64,000 nucleotides of DNA from Lasiosphaeris hirsuta (Eukaryota; Ascomycota; Sordariomycetes; Sordariales; Lasiosphaeriaceae): the NCBI GenBank assembly GCA_030549175.1, contig JAUKUA010000001.1:4960001-5024000 (forward strand), read 5' to 3'. The notes below the pieces were generated by a model, which saw only the letters and a program-made list of their open reading frames with translations, was not told the origin of the DNA and did not search any database. Below are positions 1 through 13,000 of the stretch, piece by piece (the stretch's first letter is position 1; each line of letters starts with the position of its first letter). A program made the translations under genes and the position numbers.

Positions 1-2336
1 TCTGATGCAACCTGGCGAGGGCGTCTTTCCCCTCAAGGACAGCGATTCGCTGCCTACCCACAATCCGAAACAATCACCTGGGTTCCCTGTCCTCCAAGGT
101 AGTCGTCTCAGCCGCCTTTCCACAGGGCTGGTTAGACGAGGGGGCCAATGGGTTGCCGGGGAGCTCTTTCAGGCGCACGGGCCGGCGTGGTCGGCTTGGT
201 GGTTGCTGAAGATAGGTATCAAAGTCAATTGAGCTCTCGAAGCGCTGATGGGCCGTGGATTTTCCCGATCGGGTGTTCCTGGCGCAGGAAAACCTCTGGC
301 GGAGTGTGGACTGTGTTAGGTTTTATCCAGGGATATCCGGTGCTGGCAACGGGTCTTTAGCTAATCGCATACTGGTTACCCAGTTGCTGGGTTGGCTTGA
401 GACTTCGTGAACACCGAGCGAAAAGCAAGGAAGCTTCCGTGCCCCGCTGTGGCCCTGACTGGAACACTGGCGGAACACTCTGGATATCTGGATTGATTGG
501 GCCGCGGATGGGAATGGGGATGACAAGAGACAGATGCCGGGTGTAATTGCCAATTGCCCACTAGAACACATGTTCGAGAGGGCAATCTCGAGTGTCTTAA
601 ACAGGTGGGCTGCTCTCCCTTCTCGCAGCCGTCTGGCCCTTTTGCGGCAGCTGCTCTGACTGCCAAAAATTCGAGATGGAGCTAGGTAGGTATGACTGTG
701 GCTCTCGCAAGTGGCCGGGCCTGGCCTGGCCTGGCAACCACCGGTGCGGCAGGCCGCTGGCAGTTGCTGCACTGTGGGTGAAGCTGCTGAAGAGTAGTAC
801 GCGAGCCCCACCGCAGCGCAGATGCAGCCACCAGGTTGAGCTGCATGGTGGTTACATGGTGGTTGCATGGACGAGTAGCACGATGAGCAAACACGGGTAA
901 GGTACGGTACCACAGATAGTTAGCTGGGCACGCTGGGGTGCCGTGTCAACGAGCTACCTCGAGCCGGTTTTTGCGCGTTAGACTGTACCTGGACTGCATG
1001 CTTAGTACTGATGCGGTTTGATGTAACTCCATCCGAGCTGTTGCTGCCCTCGAGTTCCGCGCCAGCGCTTAGCTGTGCAGCCTTTACAGCCTTTTGGTCA
1101 CTCTCGTGCCCTTGCGTCGCCTGCGAGGACAGGGAAGCCGCTCCAGCGCTCCACACTTCCCAAAAGCGAATTGAAGCTCGTCAAGCTCTCTCTTGAACAG
1201 CGGGGGGCCCTGCATCAAGCACCTACGCACCCACGCAGCGTCTCCTTCGCCCAAGCAACCGCAACACCCGAGTCGGGGCCCCAGCGAATCGCCCCTGACA
1301 ACCCGTGAGAAAAAAAGCGACTGCTTGTTCGGGCTTCCCTGTCGGCGCTGTGCACCAGTGGCACCCAGTTCAACCAGAGTGCTGAGGGAAAAAACCTTCT
1401 TAACCTCCAGCCGCCCTCGCATGCATGCCTTCTACATCTCCTCGCCAGCCCGTTCGTTGAGCATCGACCTCCGATCGGTAAGTATCCTGATCAACCTGCC
1501 GCTTTCTCCGGCCCATCGAATTCTGCCTCCGCCCGGAACCGCAGCAGACAGAAAGCACGGCAGGGAGACGGGAGCCCGGCCTTGATAACTGAAAACCTGG
1601 AATTGTGCAATTGGCACTTCTAGCGTGCGCGCCATCAGCCCCTCTGCCCGTCCGACACGCGCCCAAATCCCACATACATACGCCGCACTTCCGTCCGACA
1701 CATCTGCACCGCCAGGCGTCAGGAGAGCGGCACGTCACTCATGATCGGGCAAATCGAAGAGTTGGGACGTTCGCTCTGAGGATTCGGAGCAGAAGCGGCA
1801 GCAGAAACGTCCGTTCCATCAGTTTCAACCGTTTTCCTACTTCCCACTAGCAAGTTGGCCGTGCACGCGCACAACTTGAGCACCAGAAGCAACGCGCAGC
1901 GAGACCCCGCCATCACCGACTTTCTGCCCTGTACTGCCACCTGCAACCAGGAACAGCTGCACAGTGCAGACCGCCCACCGTTGCACCGGACGACCAAAAA
2001 TCTGGGCTTGCCCAGCAACCACCAAAGACTTCTCTTGATCCCTCGGCAGGATCAATCACAGTCACCTCTTGGGCCATTGGCGACTGATGCCAGGACTGAT
2101 CGACAGGCCATCGGCAAGTTGCAGCATTAAGTTACTGTGACGTCCTAGACCAAAGCATCAGGCCCATCCACCATTCGTCGTCTCGAGGTCGTCGACGAAC
2201 ACACCCAAACTGAACCCCAAGATCACCGCTGCTGTAGCTGCCCCTCAGGTGCATTCCTAACCTCTCGCTCACGGCAACTGCATATAATCGTACATGCAAC
2301 TTGTCCGCACACAGCACCGCCGCAGCGAACTTGATC
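1..2336. other. Gene-free region and probable long 5' leader of the cdc25 gene
   Basis: I find no open frame here with recognisable protein content on either strand. The stretch is rich in C/T runs, as is usual for fungal promoters and leaders. A good donor-like GTAAGTAT lies at 1478, so an intron inside the 5' untranslated region of the downstream phosphatase gene is possible but unproven. Short CT/GG repeats occur near 718-735 and 840-870. Confidence 0.5.
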
Positions 2337-4280
2337 ATGGAGACCTCATCGCCGTTGGCTGCTATGCGGCCAGCACCTCCATCCTTTGGCCACGAGCGAG
2401 GCCTCTTCGGCTCACGCAATGCTCACCTAGCGCCGACCTCGTTCGGGGCTGGCTCCCTGAACCTGCGCGACCGGTTCAACTTCCAACGGTCGAACATTGA
2501 GTACTTTAACATTAAGACCGTTCAAGGCTCGTCGCCCAGTGCATCCCTTGCCGCGGATCTGTCACAGAACTTTAAGCTCAATGATGCCTGGTGAGTCCAG
2601 CCCTACTTGAACCTGTCCAAGCGACACTTTGGAGCTTTGGTATACTGACACGGGTCAATTCTGCAGCAGCCCGATGTTTCCGACTCCACGTAGAGCACTG
2701 TTCACCACTACGACAATGATGGACTCAGTGGGTGGTCGTGGTAAGCGGGGAACAAGTCAGCCTGTTTGCCGCTGGGCAGAGCGACTAACCAAACGCGCAG
2801 AGTACGTGACTACACCTCCGTTGCTTCTCTCGTCATCGCCGGCCCAATTCGAAATAAGCCATATCGACATGATGGAGATGTCTCCGTTGCTGCCTCACAA
2901 GACGCCGTTCGTTGCTCAGGTCGAAGTCTTGTCACCCTCTCCTGTCCCTTCCCCAGTTGACGATTTGATGCTGGAATCCCCTGTCCCCCCTCCCCGCCAG
3001 GCGTCCCTAGAGCCTGCGAAACCCGTTGTGGCTGAGTAAGTTTAAAATCCACTTCCTAGCCGGTACCCAATGATGCACAGCTAACGGCTTTTTGCCTTTC
3101 TTTTAGTCGGAAGAAACTGGGTCTCCGGCGACCGTCTCTAAACCGCGCAAAGGGCTACTCAACGGGCGGCATGGCTACCCGCCTGCCTACTGAAAACCAG
3201 CTACCGCCCTTTCGTTTTGGTGGTGATAGTAATCCCATTCCTCGCTTCGGTCTTGACAACCACCCTGCCGCTTCGTCGACGTCTATGTCATTAAGCGAGT
3301 GCTTTCAAGATTCACCACCCCAGGAGCGTCGGCCTCAGAGTGCCAACAGCCCCTGTCCTCCACCCGCGATGGCAGCACTTCGAACGAGGCCTCATTTTGG
3401 CAGCGTGGCAAGCATGAACGGTGTGCGCAATGGCTCTCCCATTACCAGCCATACTCGCCGAACTTCGAATCCCTTCGTGCGACCCCGAAAGCAGTTCCGC
3501 CGTTCATTGAGCATGTTCGAAAGCCCGGGCGATGTCATGAAACCGAAGAAAGAGGAGGTTGGCACTCCGACGACTCTTCAGGCTATCATAGATGTTATTG
3601 AGGAGCCCCAGGAGCCACTCCTACCGCACTTTTCCCCGCCCGGTCAAAATGACAGCATACCGCGTATTGCTAAAAGTACCATGCTCGACATCTTGGACGG
3701 AAAGTACAGTGAGCAATTCGCACAAAAGATGATCATCGACTGCCGCTTCGAGTACGAGTATGACGGCGGTCACATTGACGGAGCCATCAATTACAACGAC
3801 AAGGAGCTGCTGGCTACCCACCTCTTCCGTACTCCAATGGAAGGCCGCACCCTTCTCATCTTCCACTGCGAGTACTCTGCACATCGAGCCCCCATCATGG
3901 CCCGGCATATCCGAGCCGAAGACCGAGCTGCGAATGCCGAGTGCTACCCAAAGCTCACATATCCTGAAGTCTATATCTTGGAAGGGGGCTATAGCGGCTT
4001 CTTCACCGAGCACCGGGATCGGTGCTACCCCCAAGCCTACGTCGAGATGAATGCTGCTGAGCACGTTAACACCTGCGAGCGGGAAATGGGCCGTCTGCGC
4101 CAGAACCGCAGAGGCTTGGGACGGGCTCAGACGTTCGCCTTTGGTGACCGAAGCCCACAGGACTCGCCAACTGCACCAGGCCGTGCGATATCCCATGATT
4201 GTGACTCTGTGGATATACTCGGAGCGTCTCCCAGCTTCGGAAACGACCCTCGCCATGCTAGGCGCATGGTGTCGTTCTGA
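2337..4280 (+). CDS. nimT: Cdc25/NimT-type M-phase inducer phosphatase
   Basis: Dual-specificity phosphatase that removes inhibitory phosphate from Cdk1 and triggers mitotic entry. Four exons: 2337-2590, 2667-2740, 2801-3035 and 3107-4280. They sum to 1737 nt, giving 578 aa with all phases matching. The N-terminal half is low-complexity and regulatory (SPMFPTPRRALF segment, many SP/TP sites). The C-terminal half is a rhodanese-fold catalytic domain, with MIIDCRFEYEYDGGHIDGA followed by the HCx5R active-site loop HCEYSAHR (Cys442, Arg448). The start is the ATG opening METSSPLAAMRP; an in-frame extension upstream has only a TTG. The intron donors are GTGAGT, GTAAGC and GTAAGT. The family assignment is secure. 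The exact N-terminus is less certain because the leader is long and could hold an additional exon. Confidence 0.93.
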
Positions 4281-6704
4281 TCTTCTCCAAAGTTTACGAA
4301 TAATGTGTTGGACTATGTACGAATCGTCAGAGGTCCCGAAGCAGGACGTGGAGTCTTGCGAGAGCTGTGTGCTCCTTGCATTCTCAGGATCAGTAGATAC
4401 TGGCCGCGTCTTCAATCACGAGAGAAGTCGTACTTTCGAACCCTCGCCACAGAGGTGGTCGACAACTGCCAACACCGCAATCATTGTCACCATCAACAGC
4501 TACCTTTGGACCGCGTCTGCTTTGCAGATGCGTCTTTTTCTTCATTGTCAATTTACTCTTCACTATCACGCTGCCGTCTCTGTTTCACGATGAGTTTATC
4601 GAGAATCAAGAATAGGTTTGTCATCGGGAGGATTGGTCACCTACGATCGCCGACAAACCTCAGCATTTTTTCCCAGCATTCGAGGCATTGGCATATCGTC
4701 ATTTCCCAAGGCATCCCGAGCCTTGGATCCAGCATCCTTCGGCTCGGCTACTTGGGTTTGTCAAGCATACTCATTAGACGGCGGTGTCTTATCTGCATTG
4801 CATCGCGTCATTCCGCTTGGTTGGCAAGTGTTGTCGCTTGCCTTGAACTTTGGAGGTTTCTCGACAAATGCCCAATGTCTGCCATCTGCCAGTCAAACTG
4901 TGGTGTTGATCGGCAACCTTTTTCTTTTATAAAAATATTCTACGATCGAGAGGGTGAAGACTCCAAACCCACCTAGCCTTATTCGGCCGTTAGGCACGAC
5001 ATGGCGATCCTCGGTCGCTCGCACCCCCCTACCTTTTTTGGGCTTTGCTGCGATTTTGACTTGTACCAAAATGATACCACTCGACCACATACCCGGCTCG
5101 GTCTTATATGCACCGACCCAACTCTTTTTCTTTGTTCATTACCAAAAGCATATACACCCCCCCTTGGAGCGCTGATACACGCGGTGGAGGTTGATTGAAC
5201 TCTCTCCACCTGTACTCTTGCAGTGGTTTGCAAGACTATTTTCGGCATGCCAGGGGCGACAAGGAGTGGGAGGAAGGTGTCCAGTGTAGGAGGAGTGGCA
5301 ACGATGGAAACTCTGCGTAGATGGGAAAGTAGCAGGCTTGGTTGGCTTAGAAATACCCCTTGCCCTCTTTTTGTGTGGATGGGTGGGGATTTGGACCGGG
5401 TGGGAATAGGAAATGGGCTGGTCTTCAGTCGCCGTTCTGGTGGGCTGCAGACAGTTTTGGGTGGCTCATTTCTTCAAGCCATCACCTTCCTGCAAATATT
5501 ATACCATGCTACTGTTGGAGGGTTTGTTGTCCTCTCTGAGAGCCACAAATAAACGGACAACTAACCCACCCCTTTGTTGGAGCGGGTGGGCTACTTCTAT
5601 CTGAGAAGTCTGTATTAGCAGGCTATCGAAAGAAGAAAATAAAGCCAAAAGTACAAAATATGACCCAATGCGATGATTGGCAGTCGCTGTAAGAGGTGAG
5701 TGTTCGTACGTTTGTCCTTGGATCCAAAGGCTCAAATGAAGCTTCATCACTTGGAGCTGATAGTCGTATGGTCCCGGGGCCGAAGTAGATGTCCCAGGCC
5801 TGAACAAGACTAATCTCACTTGGCATTAGAGTTGCCGTCTCAGTAAGGTGCTCTTGCCAGTGGGATTTTTTAGGGTCTGTGGTTATCTGTCAATGTTGCA
5901 TGGGCAGATTATTTGGGTTACCGAGGTTACTGTGCTATTTGACTGTTGCGAGATTCCACATTTTGTGTGATGATATTAGACACCCTGGAGTCTGGTGGAA
6001 GTTGGGGGGCTGGTTGATGGTGAGTGCAAAGCGACGGGGGGTCTGGTGTGAGTGAAACTTGTGATCTGTGACGTGCGCAACATGTTCGACTCGTCAATGG
6101 AGGGTTGAGGTGGTATGTGGTGGCTCGGCTCATTTTTACCTTTTTGACCAGATGGGGGGCGCAAATGAATTTGACGATCGTGGTTGAGATCGTGCAAATA
6201 GTATGAGTTTAGGTATTTGCTTATAGCCCCACCTAGTCCGGGGTTAGGATCTTGGCACTTGGCCCAACTTCCACGACGGCCGGGGGGAATTGAACACTTG
6301 TGTTGCGTACGATGGTATTTCATTACTTGAGTCATCGTTGAAACGGGGCACTAAGATAAGATGATAAGCCGATAAGAGGTTTAGAGCTTGGCCTTTCGCG
6401 TCCTGCATGATTGCATCCGCGTCGCATCATCTGAATTGCGAGTTGAAGTTTCTGTTCGAACAGCATTTGGACCTTAGGCTATAGTGAAGCTTACAGTATC
6501 ACTCTTTTACAGAGCTCGAGGCTTTCCATCATTCGATCATTTAGCAAAGGCTCACTCCCCAAACGTCAAGCATAACTGAGGCCGAGCAGCGACGACAGAC
6601 CCCCTTCGACATTGCGAAAAAGGGTACCTGAGGTACTCACTCACACCTTTACGCTGTGCAATAGCGCAGCTTTTTCGCACGAATCCCACATCCATCCGAG
6701 CATC
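4281..6704. other. Intergenic region, no gene seen
   Basis: About 2.4 kb between the cdc25 and drn1 genes. The open frames here lack family motifs and look like chance frames; the first part is probably 3' UTR. Three GATAAG-type elements cluster at 6355-6376 (one of them CGATAAG), about 330-350 bp before the next start codon. A segment near 6230-6300 faintly resembles a tRNA but does not fold properly. Confidence 0.5.
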
Positions 6705-8412
6705 ATGGCTTCTAAACTGTTAGTCTACACCGCTTTTTGCTATGAAGACAATACCCGTTCTGACAAATCAGCTTCGTTTTTGGGAGTGTCAATGGCCAGC
6801 TTCGATCGGCATTCAGCAAACTCGCCACGCTGCATGCCAAAAATGACTTCAGCTTTGCTATCGTCACAGGTAATCTTTTCACTGAGACCCAAGATGACGA
6901 TGAACTGAATGCCTTCATGAGCGGTGGAATTACAATCGCATGTCCTACTTACTTCACGGTCGGTACCATTGCCTTGCCCCCAAGAGTCGTCGAGAAGATA
7001 GAAAGCGACGAGGAAATCGCACCAAATCTCCATTATTTGGGCAAGCGCAGCGTCACCAAGACTTCTGAAGGTGTACGCATCGTCGCACTCGGTGGGCTCG
7101 TAGACTTGAATATTGTGGCCGGCCAGTCCAAAGACCAACATACGCCATTTCACACCGAGGACGATGCCAAGGCTCTTCGGGGGGCCAACAATGCCGACGT
7201 ACTCCTGACTACTATGTGGCCCTCTGAGATTTGGAGGAATAGCTCCAAGGCTAAAGAGCTCACCTTTAACTCATCAACTGCCCCATCCAGCCAAACTATC
7301 GCGGAGCTTTGCGCAACGTTGCAGCCGCGGTATCATTTCGCGACGTCTCCAGGAGACTTTTGCTTTGAGCGGGAGCCGTTCTTCCCCGAGCCAAATGAAG
7401 AGGAAAAGGACAAAGGTCTCGCCCTCACGCGCTTCATATCCCTCGCCCCGTGGGCCAACGCCGCCAAGGCCAAGTCCATGTATGCGTTTACAATCAACCG
7501 TGACGCCATCATCACGCCCCCGCCAGGCAGCACTCTCACCCCCTTCTTCAAGCCCCCCCCAAGAAGCGCACGGCGGACCAGGCCGAGTTCTCGCGCTTCG
7601 CAAACCCGAACGCCGACAATAAGAAGTCCCGCCGACAGCGCCGCGAGCGTCCCCCACCACCAGGACCGGAGCGCTGCTTCTTCTGTCTCTCGAACCCCAA
7701 TCTTCCCGTGCACATGATCGCGAGCGTTGGTGACGATGCCTACCTAGCCACATCCAAGGGTCCGCTCTCTTCGGCCGATACCTTCCGACCGCAAGGCCTC
7801 GACTTCCCAGGACACGTCATTATCACGCCGCTGACGCACGCGCCGTCCCTGGGAGCTACGGCTATGAGCGGCAAGGACGAAGTCAACAAGACGTTTGTCG
7901 AGATGACGCGGTTCCGCAAGTCCCTGCAGACCATGGTTGCGACGCGGTCGAAGAGGAAGCTGGGGGCTGTCACTTGGGAAATCAACCGTGCCCGGGGCAT
8001 CCATGTGCATTGGCAGTTTATGCCGGTGCCAGCGGAACTGATAGCCAAGGGAATAGTGGAGATTGGGTTCAAGGTATTGGCGAAGGACCTGAAGATGGGG
8101 GAGTTTGTGACCAAGGAGTTTGGTGTGGCAGATGAGATTGAAGGCGATTACCTGCGAGTGTGGATCTGGGCCGAGGAGGATTCCGAGGATGGGGCCGAAG
8201 GGGTTGGTGTCTTGGGGAAGAGTTTGCTGCTGCGGTTCGACGAGGGGATCAGGTTCGACTTACAGTTCCCGAGGAAAGTGATGGCAAAGCTGCTGGGACT
8301 TGAGGAGCGGACCATTTGGCAGGATATTGGGCAGACGGAGGATGAGGAGAAGGCAGATGTTGCGGCATTCAGGGCCGGGTTCAAGGATTGGGACTTCACA
8401 TTGCAGTCATAA
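6705..8412 (+). CDS. drn1: CwfJ/CWF19L1 (Drn1) family splicing-associated protein, frame broken once
   Basis: Spliceosome-associated protein related to the lariat debranching cofactor Drn1. Exon 1 (6705-6718) and exon 2 (from 6772) join to give MASKLFVFGSVNGQL, the typical start with the metallophosphatase-like N-terminal domain. The C-terminal part carries the CwfJ domains: a CFFC motif, GDDAYLATSKGPL, and the HIT-like GIHVHWQFMPVP. The total length is 1655 nt, exactly one base short of a whole number of codons. The frame changes at a run of eight C at 7553-7560. A ninth C would give FFKPPPKKRTADQAEF and keep the downstream CwfJ domain in frame to the stop at 8412 (551 aa). I see no splice sites that explain the shift. 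Either the consensus lost a base in this homopolymer or the allele is truly frameshifted. Confidence 0.88.
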
Positions 8413-8844
8413 ACTAGATCCTGGGTCATCGGGATATAGAAAGCATCGAAAAGCATTGTGTTTGAGGGTGGTCAGACTGGAGTGGTGGCCCGGCGTTTTG
8501 GGAGGCGGAGATCCACATCTTGAGGACTTGGGACGTTGGCTGTGGCAATATTGAAAAGCTGAGCTATTCTTCTTAAACAACATGAATACGACACCAACCA
8601 CTGACCCAAGCATGAGCTGATCCGAACCCACAGGTACATACCATTTCCAGCTGGAAATGACCAAACCAAATATGTCTACTCGCTATTCATTCTCTTGAAA
8701 ACTCGCTATCCTTCTTTGGAAGGCAAACATATACCCCCTATCTGTTCGGCTTCCCGGGCCTTTCCAGCATCTCTCGAGGTATCGTCAGGGTCCCGGCTGT
8801 GTTTCCGTTGTTCCTTGGTATTGATGTCTGGGATTTGAATCAAG
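8413..8844. other. Intergenic region between convergent genes
   Basis: Probable 3' UTRs of the drn1 gene and of the small zinc-ribbon gene on the opposite strand. No further gene is visible. Confidence 0.5.
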
Positions 8845-9360
8845 TCAGCTAGGTCTTCTCTCGTACCGAGGGAACTGCACAACCACACACCCAGGCGACG
8901 TGCGCTTTTTTAAGATGAATTCATGGCTACCACAAGTCGTGCATTCAGTCGGCCTCTTGTTTTTGGCCGTAAAATAAGAGCTGCAAAGGAAACAGGCCCA
9001 GTAGGTATGTGCCTCCTCCGATTCCTGTCGAGGTGCATCTGAGCCTGTTCCTGGCGTTGGTTGGACTAACTCTGGTGTATCCTGGGCTGGTACTTTCGTC
9101 TGTTGTGCGAGCTCTGTTTCCTTTGCTTCCGGGTGGACCTCGCTTCCAGGATTTCCATTTCCGGCCAAATCCTCAGAGCCACTGCCGCGGCGGCGGAGAG
9201 TACGCCGACAGGTACGCCGAACGGCATGGAAGAATTTTGAGGTACGCGCCTTGAATTTGGGTGGGCTCTCTTCCTGGGCGCGAACCGGTTGGAATTTAAT
9301 ACCCTGGGCAGAGCTTGGATTGTTTCCCTGGGCGAAGGGAGGGTAGTTGGTAGGTAACAT
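8845..9360 (-). CDS. Small protein with a C-terminal zinc-ribbon-like motif, function unknown
   Basis: A single open frame of 171 aa from an ATG at 9360. The N-terminal two thirds are polar and low-complexity, with a basic patch (RRTCRRTLRRR). The C-terminus holds two CxxC knuckles about 17 residues apart, WACFLCSSYF and ECTTCGSHEF, followed by a basic stretch and a further Cys. That spacing suits a zinc ribbon binding one zinc ion. I do not recognise the family. An additional intron or a different start cannot be excluded. It is convergent with drn1. The Cys pattern argues against a chance frame, but coding status remains moderate. Confidence 0.5.
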   Translation of the reverse strand: MLPTNYPPFAQGNNPSSAQGIKFQPVRAQEESPPKFKARTSKFFHAVRRTCRRTLRRRGSGSEDLAGNGNPGSEVHPEAKETELAQQTKVPAQDTPELVQPTPGTGSDAPRQESEEAHTYWACFLCSSYFTAKNKRPTECTTCGSHEFILKKRTSPGCVVVQFPRYERRPS

Positions 9361-10014
9361 GATGGGTAACTGAAGGTTGCTAGCGCTATAACTGGAATAT
9401 ATGCCCGAGTAACAGATGCCCGTTGACCAAGCTGACAGGAGTTTTTTGCCTATCCGGTGATCTGCGTGAAAGTTGCCTCGAGCGGTAGGTTTGTGTTATG
9501 CCAATCAATGTTAGTGATGATGGATATGGACGAAGGCGAGGAGAGAAGCCCACACCCTCGCTGTTTTTTACTCTCCAAGCCATTGTGGTGTGTGCGGCAG
9601 GTGGGGACTACGCGTGCTATACAAGAAGGAAATATCTAAACTGCGCGAGAAGTCACTCCCCAAGATAGACACCTAGTTGGGGAAAGTGGTAATAGGGGTA
9701 ATGGGATTCAGGGGCAACTGCTTTGTGGCTGTGAGGCTTTGAGAGGATGCGATTATCCGTCTGCGGTTAAATGCACTGTAGAATAGTGGGGATGAAGTAG
9801 GCATCTAACGGGGGTATCGCCTTCCCCACAGCCCCTCTCTCTTATCGGCTTATCGGCTTATCGCACTCAGCTCCACCAGTTGACCCCTGCCAAAAAAAAT
9901 CCAGAGTCGAAATCCCGTTCTTGATTGAGAGGCTCACAGTCGCGCCCAAAGCCTTTTCTTTGCCGACGCTCACACAAAATCACACTCGACGACGACCCCC
10001 CAGACACCGTCACG
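9361..10014. other. Intergenic region: divergent promoters of the zinc-ribbon gene and utp20
   Basis: No coding sequence seen. It includes a triplicated CTTATCG element near 9841-9864 and a T/C-rich, A-run-containing leader directly before the utp20 start codon. Confidence 0.5.
9841..9864 (+). promoter_or_regulatory. Triplicated CTTATCG element upstream of utp20
   Basis: Three head-to-tail copies of the 8-mer CTTATCGG/C occupy 9841-9864, about 150-175 bp before the utp20 ATG. On the other strand they read CGATAAG, which fits the HGATAR consensus of GATA factors. Related elements lie upstream of zim17, nop2 and rpl11 in this window. A regulatory role is inferred from position and recurrence only. 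Confidence 0.4.
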
Positions 10015-13000
10015 ATGCCGGCCACCTCTTCAGGCCGCATCGTAAAGGCCAAAAGAGGCTCCAACCGGACTCTCCACCAAAAAAATCACCGGTGGGAGTC
10101 GTTCACGGCCAAGATCTCTAAGCTCCATTCCCTCGACCCGCTGCGCAAAGTGCGCCGTCACGACCTCGAAGCCGAAGACCTTTCCGCCACCACCTCATAC
10201 CTGCACAATGGCGTGGAGAAATGGGCCGAACTCAACATCTCGCGCCCCTTTATGCTCTTCCGCAGAGATGTCACCCCGCTCTCCGAGTCCCTTGCCCAGA
10301 TCCTCTACCACGAGGATCGCATCATGGACCTGCTAGCCGGATACATAGCCCGCCACGACAAGGAGTCACTCGAGCCCCTGCTGGACCTGCTGACGGCATT
10401 CGCGCACGACCTAGGCGTACGTTTTGAGAAACACTACCCGAGGGCCCTGGCCTTGGTCGTGGCCCTCGCCAGCAAGGTGCACGATGTAGAGGCCATCGAG
10501 TGGACCTTTGCGTCGCTAGCCTTCCTTTTCAAGTACCTCTCCAGGCTGCTTGTCCCCGACCTCAGAGCGACATACGACGCCGTTTCCCCCCTGATGGGCA
10601 AGGCAAGAATCCCCGGGCACATTGCCCGTTTTGCTGCTGAGGCTATGAGCTTCATGATCAAGAAAGCTGCTGCGCCAGGTCACAAGGACAAGTCGCTGCC
10701 GATGATCGTCGAGCACGCAAGGATAGACCTGGAGAGCATGGCTGGGACAAAACAATTTGACTTGTATAGTCAGGGCATCATGACCATGTTCGCCGAGGCC
10801 ATCAAGAGCTCTGGAAATTCCATACACTCGACCGGACCCGATATATTCGCCGCCCTCGCTCAGGCTGTATCGGATGAGGAGATGATGTTGAAGGATCAGA
10901 CGACATGGACAGATGTTTGCTGTGGCGTGCTCACTAGCATCATTCATCACTCGAGACCAGAAACTTTCCACGCTTTCGAGGAAAGATTATTAGAGGAGGC
11001 TGCGGCAACAGAACGCTCAACCCTACTAATTCAGCTTCTTGGAACCGCGGCCGGCGTTCGGAGAGGTTCCCGTATTGAGGACTGGTCGGCTCTTGTCAAG
11101 GCACACGTCCGATTGCTAGGGCACCCGTCAGCATGCAAAGAGACGATTGAAAATGCATCTCCCACACAAGTTTGGCAGCGAATAGTGGTCAACACGGCCA
11201 TTATCTGGAGCCAGGCCCCTATTGATGCTCTAATTCCCTCCATAAACGCATTCAACGGGAAGATAACTAAGGAACCCCTGATGAAATGGTACATACCGTT
11301 TTGTTCCTATCTCGCCGATTTGAACCCGGAGCGCTTCCGAAGTCTCTTCCAGAAGGATTTCCAAAAGTACGTCTTGTCTAGCTGCGTGTATGGTCAATTT
11401 CTAATATCGACAGATTTATTGTCTCGCATTGGTCCGAGCCTTCCAACGAGGATATGCTGTGCGTCTTGCTGCCGCGGATGGTGGAGGCCGGCGGTATCCC
11501 GGGAACCGGCGAGAAAGAAGGCTGCCCCCTCCCACAAGCCTGGCAGGACCAGATTGTCAGCAAGTTTGTGAGGCTTGAAGATACCCCCTTCCCAGAGAGC
11601 GGCGGATTTGGCAAGGACCCTGAGACATGGCGGGACAAGTGCCTGCCAAAATACTCGGCACGGCTGAGGGTTCTGGAGCTAACAACGGTACACCCTTCGA
11701 CGAATGCTCGGATAGCAGAGGTTCTGCTTAAGAAGCTAAAGCTCGCTCTCCGGCCATCGTCATCTTTACCCACAGACGAGGCCAATTTCATCGTTAGTGA
11801 TGGCTTCCGTGCCTATCTGAGAATGTGTGCAGCGCCTGGATCGGTGGATACAAGCTTGGGCCCCCTTTTGAGAGCCGCGGCGCCACGATTTTGTCGATCT
11901 CCCGCCTTCCTCGAGGCCCTCCTCAGCTACGAACAAGTAGTTGCTGGCAAGGTTCACATCACCCCCGAAACCAGCACGGGAAGCGAAAGCCCGCAAGAAC
12001 TAGAAGATCCGCTAGTCAAGTCACTTATCACCAACCTTTCCTCCCCGTCTCACGAACTACGGCTGGCGTCCTTGAAGATCCTCGAGGTTCTACAATCGAC
12101 CCCCGACCAAAAATCAGCCTTGGCAACAATGATCCAGGTGGAAGAACTTGCTTTGAATCTGCAGAATGTGCGCAGTATTGCCGTGTACCTTCGCCAGCTC
12201 GGTCAAACGTATTCTCACTTGATTGAGAACTCTTGGTTGATCCAGGCTGTACCGACATTCTTGTTCGGTATGATGACGGTACCGCTGTCCCCTGTTTGGG
12301 ACGATGCGGTGGAAACTATGAAGACACTCTCCGAATGCAAGCACGGAGAGGAAGCTATCGCAAACTTGGCGTTTGACTGGCTTGAGGTGCCGTCGTCGCA
12401 GTGGACTGGCCCCCCCAAGTTTCCGATTGTGAGCAACAGACGGGCCCTGTCTGATTTCGAGTGCTTGAACCAAATTAGGCTTCTCAAAACCGCTGAGGCA
12501 ACCGGGAATGTAGTTGAGGAACCCTCGCACGACATGCTCCAGGTGTTTGAAGAAGGCCAAAAAATTGTCGAGCTTCGCATAGACAGGTCGCGTAGCAAGG
12601 CGCTGAAGGTCTTCACTGCTCTACCCAGCCTAGCCGAGAGGCGATCTAGGCGGCTGGTGCCCTATCTTCTTTCCTTCACCGAAGATGCATATACGCCGGT
12701 AGAAGAAACCGAAGAGGACCCAGAGACTTCGCCTGAAGGAAGCTGGTCTCTTGTTGACAAGAAGGCCCTTGTTGGAGTCTTTGCCCAGTTCAACAACCCG
12801 AGGGTGTTGTATCAGGCTCAGAGGGTTTACCCGGCTCTCTTGAAGTTGTTGGCAAATGGCGACATCGAGATCCAGAAACAGGTCCTCAAGGCAATTCTAG
12901 CATGGAAACACGAAAGCATCAAGCCGTACAAGGAACATCTCGACTATCTTCTTGACGAAGCCAGATTCAAGAACGAACTCGCTGTCCTTTTCCAGGGTGA

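Noticed and set aside
323..913. 196-codon open frame on the minus strand at the left edge
   Set aside because: Composition is dominated by short GC-rich repeats, with no recognisable motif; treated as a chance frame.
2301..2336. Upstream extension of the Cdc25 frame
   Set aside because: It would start at TTG; the first ATG of the frame at 2337 gives the expected N-terminus.
6230..6320. tRNA-like segment (GGTTAGGAT and GGGAATTGAAC words)
   Set aside because: Neither strand gives matching acceptor, anticodon and T stems; the T-loop-like word is not flanked by complementary bases.
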